Shown here in pieces: positions 50,080-58,700 of a stretch of DNA of 64,000 nucleotides (within the stretch, counting starts at the first letter, position 1; each line of letters starts with the position of its first letter). The notes beneath the pieces are model-generated. The model ran no database searches, was not told the DNA's origin, and was given only the letters and a program-made list of their open reading frames with translations. This DNA is from Geodermatophilus normandii (GTDB taxonomy: Bacteria; Actinomycetota; Actinomycetes; Mycobacteriales; Geodermatophilaceae), in NCBI RefSeq assembly GCF_003182485.1, contig NZ_QGTX01000001.1, forward strand, positions 186,001-250,000, in the 5' to 3' direction. Both the position numbers and the translations under genes were made by a program.

Positions 50080-51318
50080 GTGAGCACGGTGACCAGGGCG
50101 TACGTCTCGCGGCTCGCCGGGCTCCCCGTCTTCGACCCCAACGGGGACCGGGTCGGGCGGCTGCGCGACGTCGTCGTGGCGCTGCGCGTGGGCACCGCGA
50201 ACCCGCGGGCGCTGGGCCTGGTCGTGGAGGTCGTGGCGCGCCGCCGCATCTTCGTGCCGATGGGCCGGGTGACCAGCGTCGACCCGGGCGCGGTGGTGCT
50301 CGGGTCGGGCACGCTGAACCTCAAGCGCTTCGAGCAGCGGCGCGGCGAGACGCTGGTGCTCGGCGAGCTCCTCGACCGCACGGTGACCATCCGCGAGTCG
50401 GGCCGGCCCGCCACCGTCGTCGACGCGGGGCTCGAGCAGCTGCGCACCGGCGACTGGGAGATCACCCGCCTCGCCGTCCAGGAGCCCGGCCGCATCGGCC
50501 GCCGCGGGCAGCTGCACCAGCTGGCCTGGGACGAGGTGTCGGGCCTCGCGCTGCCGGAGACCGGCCAGGGCACCGAGACGCTGCTCGCCACCTACCGCGA
50601 GCTCAACGCCGCCGACCTCGCCCACGCGCTGCAGGACCTGCCGATCAAGCGGCGGCACGAGGTGGCCGAGGCGCTCAGCGACCAGCGGCTCGCCGACGTG
50701 CTCGGCGAGCTGCCGGAGGCCGAGCAGATCACCATCCTCGGCACCCTCGAGGAGGCCCGCGCCGCCGACGTCCTCGAGGAGATGGACCCCGACGACGCCG
50801 CCGACCTGCTCGCCGAGCTGTCCAACGTCGACCGCAACCGGCTGCTGGAGCTCATGGAGCCCGGCGAGGCCGAGCCGGTGCGCCAGCTGCTCAAGTACTC
50901 CGAGGACACCGCCGGCGGGATCATGACCAGCGAGCCGGTGATCCTCACGCCCGACGCGACGATCGCCGAGGCGCTGGCGCGTGTGCGGGAGCCCGAGCTG
51001 ACCCCGGCGCTGGCCAGCCAGGTGTACGTGTGCCGGCCGCCGTCGGCCACCCCGACCGGGCGCTACCTGGGGCTGGCGCACATCCAGGCGCTGCTGCGCG
51101 AGCCGCCGTCGACGCTGGTCAGCGGCGTCCTCGACGACCTCGAGCCGCTGCGGCCGGAGGCCCCGCTGACCGAGGTCACCCGCTACTTCGCCACCTACAA
51201 CCTGGTGGCCGCGCCGGTGGTCGACGAGCAGGGCCGGCTGGTGGGCGCGGTCAGCGTCGACGACGTCCTCGACCACCTGCTGCCCGAGGACTGGCGCGAG
51301 CGGGCCCGTCGTGGCTGA
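50080..51318 (+). CDS. Soluble MgtE N-domain/CBS protein with PRC-barrel
   Basis: A 412-residue soluble protein. It has an N-terminal PRC-barrel-like region (L-P-V-F-D-P-N-G-D-R-V-G-R-L-R-D-V-V, residues about 10-90), then an MgtE N-domain (L-N-A-A-D-L-A-H-A-L-Q-D-L, M-D-P-D-D-A-A-D-L-L-A-E-L) and two CBS domains (S-E-D-T-A-G-G-I-M-T-S-E-P; V-D-E-Q-G-R-L-V-G-A-V-S-V-D-D). The MgtE membrane channel is missing. The same architecture precedes a DUF1003 gene in mycobacteria, as here. It may sense Mg2+ or nucleotides for another transporter. GTG 50080 is set by the shared leaderless promoter. Confidence 0.87.
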   Translation: MSTVTRAYVSRLAGLPVFDPNGDRVGRLRDVVVALRVGTANPRALGLVVEVVARRRIFVPMGRVTSVDPGAVVLGSGTLNLKRFEQRRGETLVLGELLDRTVTIRESGRPATVVDAGLEQLRTGDWEITRLAVQEPGRIGRRGQLHQLAWDEVSGLALPETGQGTETLLATYRELNAADLAHALQDLPIKRRHEVAEALSDQRLADVLGELPEAEQITILGTLEEARAADVLEEMDPDDAADLLAELSNVDRNRLLELMEPGEAEPVRQLLKYSEDTAGGIMTSEPVILTPDATIAEALARVREPELTPALASQVYVCRPPSATPTGRYLGLAHIQALLREPPSTLVSGVLDDLEPLRPEAPLTEVTRYFATYNLVAAPVVDEQGRLVGAVSVDDVLDHLLPEDWRERARRG

Positions 51319-51844
51319 GGGCCGGCGGCTCGACGTCCCCCGCGGCTCGGCGCGCAGCCTCGGCAGCTACCTGCGGCTCGACCCCGACGCGGTCGGGCGG
51401 TTCGCCGAGGGCATCGCGCGGTTCCTCGGCACCGGCCGCTTCCTCGCCGTCCAGACGTTCATCGTGGTCGTCTGGATCGCGCTCAACGTCTTCGCCGTGC
51501 GGCTGCGCTGGGACCCCTATCCGTTCATCCTGCTCAACCTGGCCTTCTCCACCCAGGCCGCGTACGCGGCGCCGCTGATCCTGCTGGCGCAGAACCGGCA
51601 GGCCGACCGCGACCGCGTGCAGGCCGAGGAGGACCGTGCCCGGGCCGCGCAGACCCGCGCCGACACCGAGTACCTGGCCCGCGAGCTCGCCGCGCTCCGG
51701 GTGGCCATCGGCGAGCTGGCCACCCGCGACTTCATCCGCGGCGAGCTGACCCGGCTGGCCCCGGAGGCCTCCGACGAGGCCGACCGGCGGGAGCGCAAGG
51801 CGCGCAAGAAGGCCGACCGGGAGCGGCACGAGCCCGTCGCCTGA
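51311..51844 (+). CDS. DUF1003 family membrane protein
   Basis: A 177-residue protein with two transmembrane helices (F-L-A-V-Q-T-F-I-V-V-V-W-I-A-L-N-V and P-Y-P-F-I-L-L-N-L-A-F-S-T-Q-A-A-Y-A-A-P-L-I-L). It carries the DUF1003 signature Q-N-R-Q-A-D-R-D-R, then a long charged coiled-coil region and a Lys/Arg-rich tail. GTG 51311 overlaps the end of the MgtE-N/CBS gene by eight bases, so the two are co-translated and may form one ion-related complex. The function is unknown. Confidence 0.85.
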   Translation: MAEGRRLDVPRGSARSLGSYLRLDPDAVGRFAEGIARFLGTGRFLAVQTFIVVVWIALNVFAVRLRWDPYPFILLNLAFSTQAAYAAPLILLAQNRQADRDRVQAEEDRARAAQTRADTEYLARELAALRVAIGELATRDFIRGELTRLAPEASDEADRRERKARKKADRERHEPVA

Positions 51845-51993
51845 GGCTCAGCCCAGCAGCGCCTGCGGACTCGTCGGCCGCCTCGGCCGCTCCGTCGGCC
51901 AGCACCCCGGCCAGCGCGGCGGGGAGCAGCCGGGGTGGCTCGGCCGGGGAGGTCCTCGGCGAGGTGGACGAGCTCGGGGCCGGCGCGGCCACG

Positions 51994-52311
51994 TCAGCCC
52001 CACACGACGTGCACGAGGGCCCCGGTGGCGCCGGCCAGCACCAGGACGACGATGAACGGCGCGCGCAGCGCCAGCGCCACCGCCGCGACCGCGAGCCCCG
52101 CCAGGCGCCCGTCGACGACGAGGTCCTGCCCCGACGTGACCGCCTGCACCGCCACCAGCGCGGCCAGCAGCGCGGCCGGTACGAAGGTGACCAGCCGGGT
52201 GACCCACGGCCGCTCCACCCACGCCGCCGGCACCGAGAGCCCGGCCAGCTTGAGCAGGTAGCAGCCCACCGACCCGACGAGCACCACCGTCCACAGCCCG
52301 CCGCTGCTCAC
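51994..52311 (-). CDS. azlD: AzlD family branched-chain amino acid exporter subunit
   Basis: A 105-residue membrane protein with three or four helices and the AzlD pattern G-C-Y-L-L-K-L-A-G, R-P-W-V-T-R-L-V-T-F-V-P-A-A-L-L-A-A-L. It is the small partner of AzlC in export of branched-chain amino acids and analogues. GTG 52311 overlaps the azlC stop (GTGA). Confidence 0.87.
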   Translation of the reverse strand: MSSGGLWTVVLVGSVGCYLLKLAGLSVPAAWVERPWVTRLVTFVPAALLAALVAVQAVTSGQDLVVDGRLAGLAVAAVALALRAPFIVVLVLAGATGALVHVVWG

Positions 52312-52994
52312 TCCGCCTCCCGGGGCCGGCCGGCGAGTGCCACCGCGACGACGGCGGTCACCACCTGCACGCCCGCGGGCACGAACGGCGTGAGCGCCAG
52401 CGCCACCACCGCCCCGCCGAGCGCGACCCGCCGGGCGACGGCCGGCTCCTCGGCACCCGGCCACAGCCGCGGCCAGAGCAGGGCGAGGAAGGCGGCGGGG
52501 ACGACGGCGTCCAGCGCCGCCTGCGCGGTCTCCCCCAGCGCGCCGGCCCCGAGCGCGCCGACCAGCGTGGTGGTGTTCCACACCGCGTAGATCGTGGCGC
52601 CGCCGGTGAGGAAGCCCAGCCGGGCGAGCCCGCGGTCGGGAGCGGCCACGGCCAGCGCGGTCGTCTCGTCGATGACCCAGTGCGCCAGACCGAGCCGGCG
52701 CAGCAGCCCGCGCGGCGCGAGCAGCGGCGCCAGCCGGACGCCGTAGACGGTGTTGCGGGTGCCCAGCAGCAGCGCGCTGCCGATGGCCGCCGCTCCGCCG
52801 CCGCCGGCACCGAGGACGCCGACCAGCGCGAACTGCGAGGCGCCGGTGAACATCAGCAGCGACATGGCCAGTGCCTGCCAGGGGTCCAGGCCCGCGGCGT
52901 CGGCGGCCGCACCGAAGGCGACGCCGTAGAGGCCGACGGCCACGCCCAGCCCGATCGCGTCGCGCAGGACGGCGGTCCGGGCGGGGGCGGGCAC
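52308..52994 (-). CDS. azlC: AzlC family branched-chain amino acid exporter subunit
   Basis: A 228-residue membrane protein with the AzlC motifs G-L-Y-G-V-A-F-G-A-A-A, S-L-L-M-F-T-G-A-S-Q-F-A-L and H-W-V-I-D-E-T. It forms the exporter with AzlD. GTG 52994 follows a TAGCCT box by eight bases. The pair interrupts the MgtE-N/DUF1003 to mrp order seen in mycobacteria. Confidence 0.88.
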   Translation of the reverse strand: MPAPARTAVLRDAIGLGVAVGLYGVAFGAAADAAGLDPWQALAMSLLMFTGASQFALVGVLGAGGGGAAAIGSALLLGTRNTVYGVRLAPLLAPRGLLRRLGLAHWVIDETTALAVAAPDRGLARLGFLTGGATIYAVWNTTTLVGALGAGALGETAQAALDAVVPAAFLALLWPRLWPGAEEPAVARRVALGGAVVALALTPFVPAGVQVVTAVVAVALAGRPREAE

Positions 52995-53002
52995 GGGTCC
53001 CG

Positions 53003-53008
53003 AGGCTA
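53003..53008 (-). promoter_or_regulatory. -10 element TAGCCT of azlCD
   Basis: TAGCCT on the minus strand ends eight bases before GTG 52994. Confidence 0.4.
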
Positions 53009-53238
53009 GCGACCCGCCGGGTGCCGGGAGGGGACCGCCGACCCGCGCCGGGAAGGGACCCGCCCGCCGGGGCGTTTGACCTGCAGGTGCTCGCGCCGGG
53101 TGCGCAGCACATCACCACCGCACCGGGCGGCACCCGGTGCCCGCCGCCGTACAGTGGCAGGTGGCCCGGAGAGCAGGACGCCGCCCGTGCGGGGCGAGCC
53201 GCGAGCCGGGTCCCCCCGTCGAAGGAGACACATCCCCC

Positions 53239-54399
53239 ATGTCCGACACGCTGACCGGCTCGCCGGCGCTCGACGCCGTCAATGCCGCTCTGGCCACCGT
53301 CCAGGACCCGGAGATCAACCGTCCGCTGACCGACCTCGGGATGGTCAAGGACGTGCAGATCGGCGTCGGCGGCGACCCGGGCGCCGTGCGCGTCGAGGTC
53401 TACCTCACCGTGGCCGGCTGCCCGATGCGCGAGACCATCACCAACCGGGTGACCACCGCCGTCTCCGCCGTCCCCGGCGTGACCTCGGTGCAGGTGGGCC
53501 TGGACGTCATGAGCGACGAGCAGCGCGCCGAGCTGCGGAAGACCGTCCGCGGCACCGACGCCGCCGAGCCGGTCATCCCCTTCGCCCAGCCGGGCTCGCT
53601 GACCCGCGTCTACGCCGTCGCCTCCGGCAAGGGCGGCGTCGGCAAGTCCAGCGTCACGGTCAACCTGGCCGCCTCGCTGGCCAAGCGGGGCCTGTCGGTC
53701 GGCGTCGTGGACGCCGACATCTACGGCCACTCGGTGCCGCGCATGCTCGGCGTCGAGGACAAGCCGACCCAGGTCGACAACATGATCATGCCGCCGCAGT
53801 CGATGGGCGTGAAGGTCATCTCGATCGGCATGTTCACCCCCGGCAACACCCCGGTCGTCTGGCGCGGCCCGATGCTGCACCGCGCGCTGCAGCAGTTCCT
53901 CGCCGACGTGTGGTGGGGCGACCTCGACGTCCTGCTCCTCGACCTGCCGCCCGGCACCGGCGACGTCGCGATCTCCATCGCCCAGCTGCTGCCCAACGCC
54001 GAGATCCTCGTGGTGACCACTCCGCAGCAGGCCGCCGCCGAGGTGGCCGAGCGGGCCGGCGCGATCGCCACCCAGACCCACCAGCAGGTGGTCGGCGTCA
54101 TCGAGAACATGTCGTGGCTCGAGCTGCCCGACGGCACCCGCATGGAGGTCTTCGGGTCCGGCGGTGGGCAGGCGGTCTCCGACGCGCTGACCCGCACCCT
54201 CGGTGCCCGGGTCCCGCTGCTCGGCCAGATCCCGCTCGACACCCGGCTGCGGGAGGCCGGCGACGCCGGTGCCCCCATCGTGCTCGCCGACCCCGACACC
54301 CCCGCCGCGCAGGCGCTGGCGAAGGTCGCCGACTCCCTGGCCGTGCGGCAGCGCGGGCTGTCCGGGATGTCGCTGGGGCTCACGCCCGTCCGCCGCTGA
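53239..54399 (+). CDS. mrp: Mrp/NBP35 family P-loop ATPase lacking the CxxC motif
   Basis: A 386-residue protein. It has an N-terminal MIP18/DUF59 domain (about 8-95, with A-G-C-P-M-R) and the P-loop domain: G-K-G-G-V-G-K-S-S near 130, V-V-D-A-D-I-Y-G-H-S, and L-L-L-D-L-P-P-G-T-G-D. In Fe-S carrier members, E-N-M-S is followed by a C-P-x-C pair; here it is E-N-M-S-W-L-E-L-P-D-G, with no Cys. A classic bridging Fe-S cluster is therefore unlikely, as in mycobacterial Mrp. ATG 53239 has AAGGAG upstream. TACAGT near 53152 may be its -10. Confidence 0.93.
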   Translation: MSDTLTGSPALDAVNAALATVQDPEINRPLTDLGMVKDVQIGVGGDPGAVRVEVYLTVAGCPMRETITNRVTTAVSAVPGVTSVQVGLDVMSDEQRAELRKTVRGTDAAEPVIPFAQPGSLTRVYAVASGKGGVGKSSVTVNLAASLAKRGLSVGVVDADIYGHSVPRMLGVEDKPTQVDNMIMPPQSMGVKVISIGMFTPGNTPVVWRGPMLHRALQQFLADVWWGDLDVLLLDLPPGTGDVAISIAQLLPNAEILVVTTPQQAAAEVAERAGAIATQTHQQVVGVIENMSWLELPDGTRMEVFGSGGGQAVSDALTRTLGARVPLLGQIPLDTRLREAGDAGAPIVLADPDTPAAQALAKVADSLAVRQRGLSGMSLGLTPVRR

Positions 54400-54414
54400 C
54401 CTGCTGACGCTCCA

Positions 54415-54444
54415 GAGGCCCGGTCCCGCGTGGGGCCGGGCCTC
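54415..54444. terminator. Terminator between mrp and tatB
   Basis: GAGGCCCGG (54415-54423) pairs with CCGGGCCTC (54436-54444), with further pairing toward the loop. It lies 15 bases after the mrp stop and upstream of the convergent tatB stop. Confidence 0.75.
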
Positions 54445-54489
54445 CGTCGTCCCGGGCAGTCAGCTCCGGGGCAGCCGCGGGCGCCCGGA

Positions 54490-54888
54490 CTAGGTCGCGT
54501 CGACGTCGAACGGCGGCGGGGTGCTGCGGTCGTGCGCGACGACGGCCGGCCGCGAGGCCGGCTTGACCAGGCTCGCCGCGGTCGCGCCCGCCGCCTGGCC
54601 GGGCGTCCCGGAGTCGCCGCGGCGCACCGGCGGGGCGTCGTCGTCGAACAGCTGGGAGCGGATGAACGTCTTCGGGTGGTACTTGCGCAGGTCGAGGTCG
54701 CGCAGGCCGGCGAGGTCGTCGCCGAGGGACTCGTCCACCTGGGCGCGCACCCCGGTGATCGCCTCGCGCACCTTCTTCAGCCCGGCCGCGGCGTCCCGGG
54801 CCAGGTGCGGCAGCCGCTCGGGCCCGAAGATGAACAACGCGGCGAGCGCCAGGACGACGATCTCGCCCCAGCCGATCGAGTCGAACAC
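54490..54888 (-). CDS. tatB: Sec-independent protein translocase TatB
   Basis: A 132-residue protein. The N-terminal membrane helix with F-D-S-I-G-W-G-E-I-V-V-L-A-L-A-A-L-F-I-F-G-P-E is followed by the F-G-P-E-R-L-P hinge, then an amphipathic helix and a low-complexity tail. It partners TatC in the twin-arginine pathway. It lies 15 bases after htrA in the sigE cluster, where mycobacteria also have it. It stops with TAG. Confidence 0.9.
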   Translation of the reverse strand: MFDSIGWGEIVVLALAALFIFGPERLPHLARDAAAGLKKVREAITGVRAQVDESLGDDLAGLRDLDLRKYHPKTFIRSQLFDDDAPPVRRGDSGTPGQAAGATAASLVKPASRPAVVAHDRSTPPPFDVDAT

Positions 54889-54903
54889 GCGTCCCTCCTC
54901 CCC

Positions 54904-56535
54904 CTAGGCCTGCGCGAGGGTCGCCTGGACCGTCGTCGACGAGCCGCCGCGCACCAGCTCGATCGTCACCACGTCCCCGGGGGCGTGGGCGTCGACGGCG
55001 ACGGCGAGCTCCTCGGAGCTGCCCACGGGCTGGTCGTCGACGCCGATGACGACGTCCTGCTCCCGGATGCCGGCGTCGGCCGCGGGGCTGTCCGGCTCCA
55101 CGTTGAGGACCAGCGCGCCGTCCCGGGTGCCGTCGGTGACCGACCGCGTGTTGACCCCGAGGGTGGCGTGCACCGCGCTGCCGGTGGCGATCAGCTGCTC
55201 GGCGATGGTGCGGGCGCTGTCGATCGGGATGGCGAAGCCCAGGCCCACGCTCCCGCCGCCGAGGGAGGCGATGGCGGTGTTGATGCCGATGACCGCACCG
55301 GTGGCGTCGACCAGCGCGCCGCCGGAGTTGCCCGGGTTGATCGGGGCGTCGGTCTGCACCGCGCTGATGACGGCGTTGGTGTCGCTGCCCTCGCCCGCCA
55401 GACGCACCGGCCGGTCGAGGGCGCTGACGATCCCGCTGGTCACCGTGCCCGCCAGGCCCAGCGGCGAGCCGATGGCCACGACCGGGTCACCGACGACGAC
55501 GTCGTCGGAGTCGCCGAGCGAGGCGGTGACCAGGCCGGGCTTCTCGACCTTCACGACGGCGATGTCGCTGGCCGGGTCGCGGCCGACGATCCGGGCCGAC
55601 GAGCCGCTGCCGTCGCTGAACACCGCCCGGATCTCCGCGCCGTCCACGCCGTCGGCGCCGGAGATGACGTGGTTGTTCGTGACGATGTAGCCGTTGGCGC
55701 CGTCGACGACGACGCCCGATCCGGTGGCACCGGCGTCGCCGATGCGCACCTCGATCGAGACGACCGCCGGCGTCACGGTCTCGGCGATGTCGGAGACCGA
55801 GCCCGGCTCGCGGGTGATGCCCTCGTCGGTCTCGGTCAGCGTGGTGCCCGGCGCCAGCAGCGGCGTCTCGCTCGCCTCGCGGGTCAGCAGGTAGCCCACC
55901 CCGCCGCCGAGCGCGCCGGCGACCAGGACGGCCAGCACGACGAGCGCCGCCACGCGCACCGACAGGTCGCGCAGCCGCAGCTTCCGGCGGCCCTTCCGGT
56001 CGACGACGACCGGACCCTCCTGTTCGGACTCCTCGGTGAACACCGCCGGGCCGGTGAGGCCGGCCGGGGCGTGCGGGTCGCGCCAGGGGTCGCTCCTCGC
56101 GTCGGGCTTCCACCACGGACCGGCCGACGTGCGGCGGCGTCCGGGGCGGCCACCGGGCGGCTCCTGCAGCCCGCCCTGCCCGGCCGGCGCGCGGAAGGCG
56201 CGCAGCACGGCCTCCGGCGGCGGCGGGGGCACCGGCCGCGGCGGCACGGACGGGCGGTCGCCGGCGAAGCTGCCGGGCACCGCGGCCGGGCGGCCGAAGG
56301 CGGCGGCCTGGGCGGGGCTCGGCTGCTGCGGCGGCGCCGCCGCGGGCCGTGGCCGCTGCGGCGGGTCGAACGAGCCGGTGGCCCCTGCGGGACGGGCGAA
56401 GACCGCCTCCTGAGCACGATCGCCGTCGCGGCCGATGCCGACCGGCGGGCGGACGACGGCCTCCACGGTGCGGTCGCCCTCACGGAGGACGGGCTCGGGG
56501 GTGCCGGTCTCGCGGGCGTCGTCGGGTGGGGTCAC
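54904..56535 (-). CDS. htrA: HtrA/DegP-type membrane serine protease with PDZ domain
   Basis: A 543-residue protein. A Pro/Ala-rich cytosolic N-terminus (1 to about 185) precedes one transmembrane helix (V-L-A-V-L-V-A-G-A-L-G-G-G-V). The trypsin-like domain has the triad in T-N-N-H-V-I-S, D-I-A-V-V-K-V and G-N-S-G-G-A-L-V. A C-terminal PDZ domain (G-I-R-E-Q-D-V-V-I-G-V-D-D-Q-P-V) follows. It degrades misfolded envelope proteins under SigE control. GTG 56535. It is downstream of rseA with a gap of about 100 bases. Confidence 0.93.
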   Translation of the reverse strand: MTPPDDARETGTPEPVLREGDRTVEAVVRPPVGIGRDGDRAQEAVFARPAGATGSFDPPQRPRPAAAPPQQPSPAQAAAFGRPAAVPGSFAGDRPSVPPRPVPPPPPEAVLRAFRAPAGQGGLQEPPGGRPGRRRTSAGPWWKPDARSDPWRDPHAPAGLTGPAVFTEESEQEGPVVVDRKGRRKLRLRDLSVRVAALVVLAVLVAGALGGGVGYLLTREASETPLLAPGTTLTETDEGITREPGSVSDIAETVTPAVVSIEVRIGDAGATGSGVVVDGANGYIVTNNHVISGADGVDGAEIRAVFSDGSGSSARIVGRDPASDIAVVKVEKPGLVTASLGDSDDVVVGDPVVAIGSPLGLAGTVTSGIVSALDRPVRLAGEGSDTNAVISAVQTDAPINPGNSGGALVDATGAVIGINTAIASLGGGSVGLGFAIPIDSARTIAEQLIATGSAVHATLGVNTRSVTDGTRDGALVLNVEPDSPAADAGIREQDVVIGVDDQPVGSSEELAVAVDAHAPGDVVTIELVRGGSSTTVQATLAQA

Positions 56536-56634
56536 GGGTACAGGGTCCTCCCCGGACCTGTCAGCGGACGGGACTGGCGGTGCAGCGCGACGGTACCCGC
56601 CGGCGGACCGGCCCCGGGATCTCCGACCGCGGGA

Positions 56635-57207
56635 TCAGGGGGTGGCGCCGGGTGCGGGCGGCTGCCCGGCCAGGGTGCGCACGACCGGCGGCACGACCTC
56701 GGTGCGCTCGTCGGGCGACGAGGGTCCGGCCACCGACGGCGGGGTCTCGCTCACGGCCTCGCCGGGGTCGGGCAGGTTGACCGCCAGGACCGCGACGCCG
56801 AGGCCCAGCCCGGCGAGCGTGCCGGCGACGCTGCGGCGCAGCCAGCGGGCCTGGTGCGGCGAGGAGGACCGCGCCGGCGGCTCGTCGAGCGCGACGGTCC
56901 AGCGTCCCGAGGAGCCGGAGACGGTGAGCTGGCCGGGGCCGGCGGTCACCGTGCCGAGCCCGCCGCCGCCGGGGACGTCGGCGGTGAAGGGGATGGCGCA
57001 CAGCCGCGACAGCAGGTCGCCGGGGACGGCGACGTCGGAGGCGGCGTGCAGCGCGTCCTTGGCCTCGCGCTGTGCCTGCACCAGCATCCGGCACTCGAGG
57101 CAGCCGGCGAGGTGGCGGGCGGCGCGGGCGGCGGGGCCGCTGGCCAGCTCCCCGTCGACCAGCGCGGCGATGGCCTCCTGCGCCAGGTGGCTCTCCGGCA
57201 GGCTCAT
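56635..57207 (-). CDS. rseA: Anti-sigma factor RseA (zinc-binding)
   Basis: A 190-residue protein. The N-terminal anti-sigma domain has the zinc motif H-L-A-G-C-L-E-C (H-x3-C-x2-C) near residue 32. One transmembrane helix lies near 125-145 ([15 protein letters not shown]), followed by an extracytoplasmic Pro-rich tail. It would hold SigE inactive until released by stress. The ATG overlaps the sigE stop (ATGA), which keeps the two in balance. Confidence 0.9.
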   Translation of the reverse strand: MSLPESHLAQEAIAALVDGELASGPAARAARHLAGCLECRMLVQAQREAKDALHAASDVAVPGDLLSRLCAIPFTADVPGGGGLGTVTAGPGQLTVSGSSGRWTVALDEPPARSSSPHQARWLRRSVAGTLAGLGLGVAVLAVNLPDPGEAVSETPPSVAGPSSPDERTEVVPPVVRTLAGQPPAPGATP

Positions 57208-57881
57208 GCGGGAGCCCCCGGTGCCACCATCCCGCGGGGCGCGAGGTGGGCCAGGGCGGCGCGCAGCTGCACGCGGCCGCGGTGGATGCGGCTGCGGACG
57301 GTGCCGAGCTTGATGCCGAGGGTCGCCGCGATCTCCTCGTAGGTGAGGCCCTCGATGTCGCAGAGGACCACGGCCACGCGGAACTCCGGCGACAGCGCGT
57401 CGAGCGCCGCCTGGATCTGCGGGTCGAGGTGGGTGTCGGCGTAGACCTGCTCGGGGCTGGGGGAGGTGCCGGGGAGGCGCTCGGTGTCCTCGGGCAGCGC
57501 GTCGAACCGGATCCGCTGGCGGCGCCGGACCATGTCGAGGAACAGGTTCGTGGTGATGCGGTGCAGCCAGCCCTCGAACGTGCCGGGCGAGAAGTCGGCG
57601 AGGGAGCGGAACACCCGGACGAACGTCTCCTGGGTGAGGTCCTCGGCGTCCTGCGCGTTGCCCGAGAGGCGGTAGGCCAGCCGGTACACCCGCGCCGAGT
57701 GGTCCCGCACGACCTGCTCCCAGGTCGGGGCCACCCACACCTCACCGGCGCCGGACGCGGCCGGCTGCTCGGCGGTGGGCTGGGGGACGGCGGCCTCGGA
57801 CACGTCGCCAGGATCGCAGACGCGCACGTCGCCGGCCTCCCCCGGAGTATGGACGGGGACGGCGGCACGCTCGGGTGTCAC
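57204..57881 (-). CDS. sigE: ECF sigma factor SigE
   Basis: A 225-residue ECF sigma factor. Region 2 has [26 protein letters not shown] and [15 protein letters not shown]. Region 4 has [19 protein letters not shown] and [10 protein letters not shown]. The long N-terminal extension (about 50 residues) with alternative GTG starts is also typical of mycobacterial SigE. It controls envelope stress with RseA and HtrA. It is divergent from an O-methyltransferase, as in mycobacteria. Confidence 0.93.
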   Translation of the reverse strand: MTPERAAVPVHTPGEAGDVRVCDPGDVSEAAVPQPTAEQPAASGAGEVWVAPTWEQVVRDHSARVYRLAYRLSGNAQDAEDLTQETFVRVFRSLADFSPGTFEGWLHRITTNLFLDMVRRRQRIRFDALPEDTERLPGTSPSPEQVYADTHLDPQIQAALDALSPEFRVAVVLCDIEGLTYEEIAATLGIKLGTVRSRIHRGRVQLRAALAHLAPRGMVAPGAPA

Positions 57882-57980
57882 GTCGGGATCAACGGGCGGC
57901 GCTGTGTTCCGTGTTCCCGCCGGCCGGTCTTGCCAGGTTCCTCACAGGTTCGCCTCCCGGATCACTCCGCGCAGTCGCAC

Positions 57981-57986
57981 TACCCT
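57981..57986 (+). promoter_or_regulatory. -10 element TACCCT of the O-methyltransferase gene
   Basis: TACCCT ends six bases before GTG 57993, which makes GTG rather than the adjacent ATG 57996 the leaderless start. Confidence 0.5.
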
Positions 57987-57992
57987 CGTCCG

Positions 57993-58700
57993 GTGATGAG
58001 CGCCGAGGGACCGTGGCGCGCCGGCGGGACCGGGGGCGCCGCCTGGGCCGACCGCTACGCCACGGAGGACCCCGTCCTCGCCGCGGCGCGGACCCAGGCC
58101 GCGTCCCTCGGCGGCCCGCCTCCTCCCGAGCCGGCGGCGGGCGCCACCCTCGCCGTCCTCGCGGCGGGTGCCGGCGCCCGGGCGGTCGTGTCCGTCGGCA
58201 GCGGCGGTGGCGTCGTCGGCCTGTGGCTGCTGCGCGGCATGCGCCCCGACGGCGTCCTCACCGCCCTCGACGGCGACCCCGAGCAGCTGCGCGGCGCCCG
58301 GCGGGCCTTCACCGAGGCGGGCGTCCCCGCGGGCCGGACCCGGCTGATCTTCGGCACCCCCGCCGAGGTGCTCCCCCGCCTGTCCCCGGGCGCCTACGAC
58401 CTCGTCGTCTGCGCCGGTCCGCCCACCGAGTACGCCGCGCACCTCCCGGCCCTGCTCGGCCTGCTGCGCACCGGCGGGACGCTGGCCTGCCACGGCCTGC
58501 TCGCCGGGGACCGCATCGGCGACCGCGCGGCCCGCGACCCCGAGACCGTCACCTGGCGCGACCTGGCGCGCAGCGTCCGCGAGGACGAGCAGCTCACCTC
58601 CGCCGTCCTGCCCATCGGGGCCGGGCTGCTGGTGGCCACCCGCCGCGGTCAGCCGCGGAACGGCACCTCGGCCAGCGGCTCCCACGGCCCGCCGAGGTAG
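57993..58700 (+). CDS. O-methyltransferase (Rv1220c-like)
   Basis: A 235-residue class I SAM-dependent methyltransferase. It has V-S-V-G-S-G-G-G-V-V-G-L-W-L-L (SAM motif I), L-T-A-L-D-G-D-P-E-Q and Y-D-L-V-V-C-A-G-P-P, and ends with L-P-I-G-A-G-L-L-V-A-T-R-R. The SAM loop reads G-S-G-G-G where catechol-type enzymes have G-T-x-x-G. It is divergent from sigE as in mycobacteria. The last 52 bases overlap the convergent RNA-ligase-like gene. Confidence 0.87.
   Translation: MMSAEGPWRAGGTGGAAWADRYATEDPVLAAARTQAASLGGPPPPEPAAGATLAVLAAGAGARAVVSVGSGGGVVGLWLLRGMRPDGVLTALDGDPEQLRGARRAFTEAGVPAGRTRLIFGTPAEVLPRLSPGAYDLVVCAGPPTEYAAHLPALLGLLRTGGTLACHGLLAGDRIGDRAARDPETVTWRDLARSVREDEQLTSAVLPIGAGLLVATRRGQPRNGTSASGSHGPPR

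Noticed and set aside
51845-51993. Gene remnant between DUF1003 and azlD
   Set aside because: Frames give only Ala/Pro-rich sequence with no family pattern; the similarity to known proteins is too vague to name.
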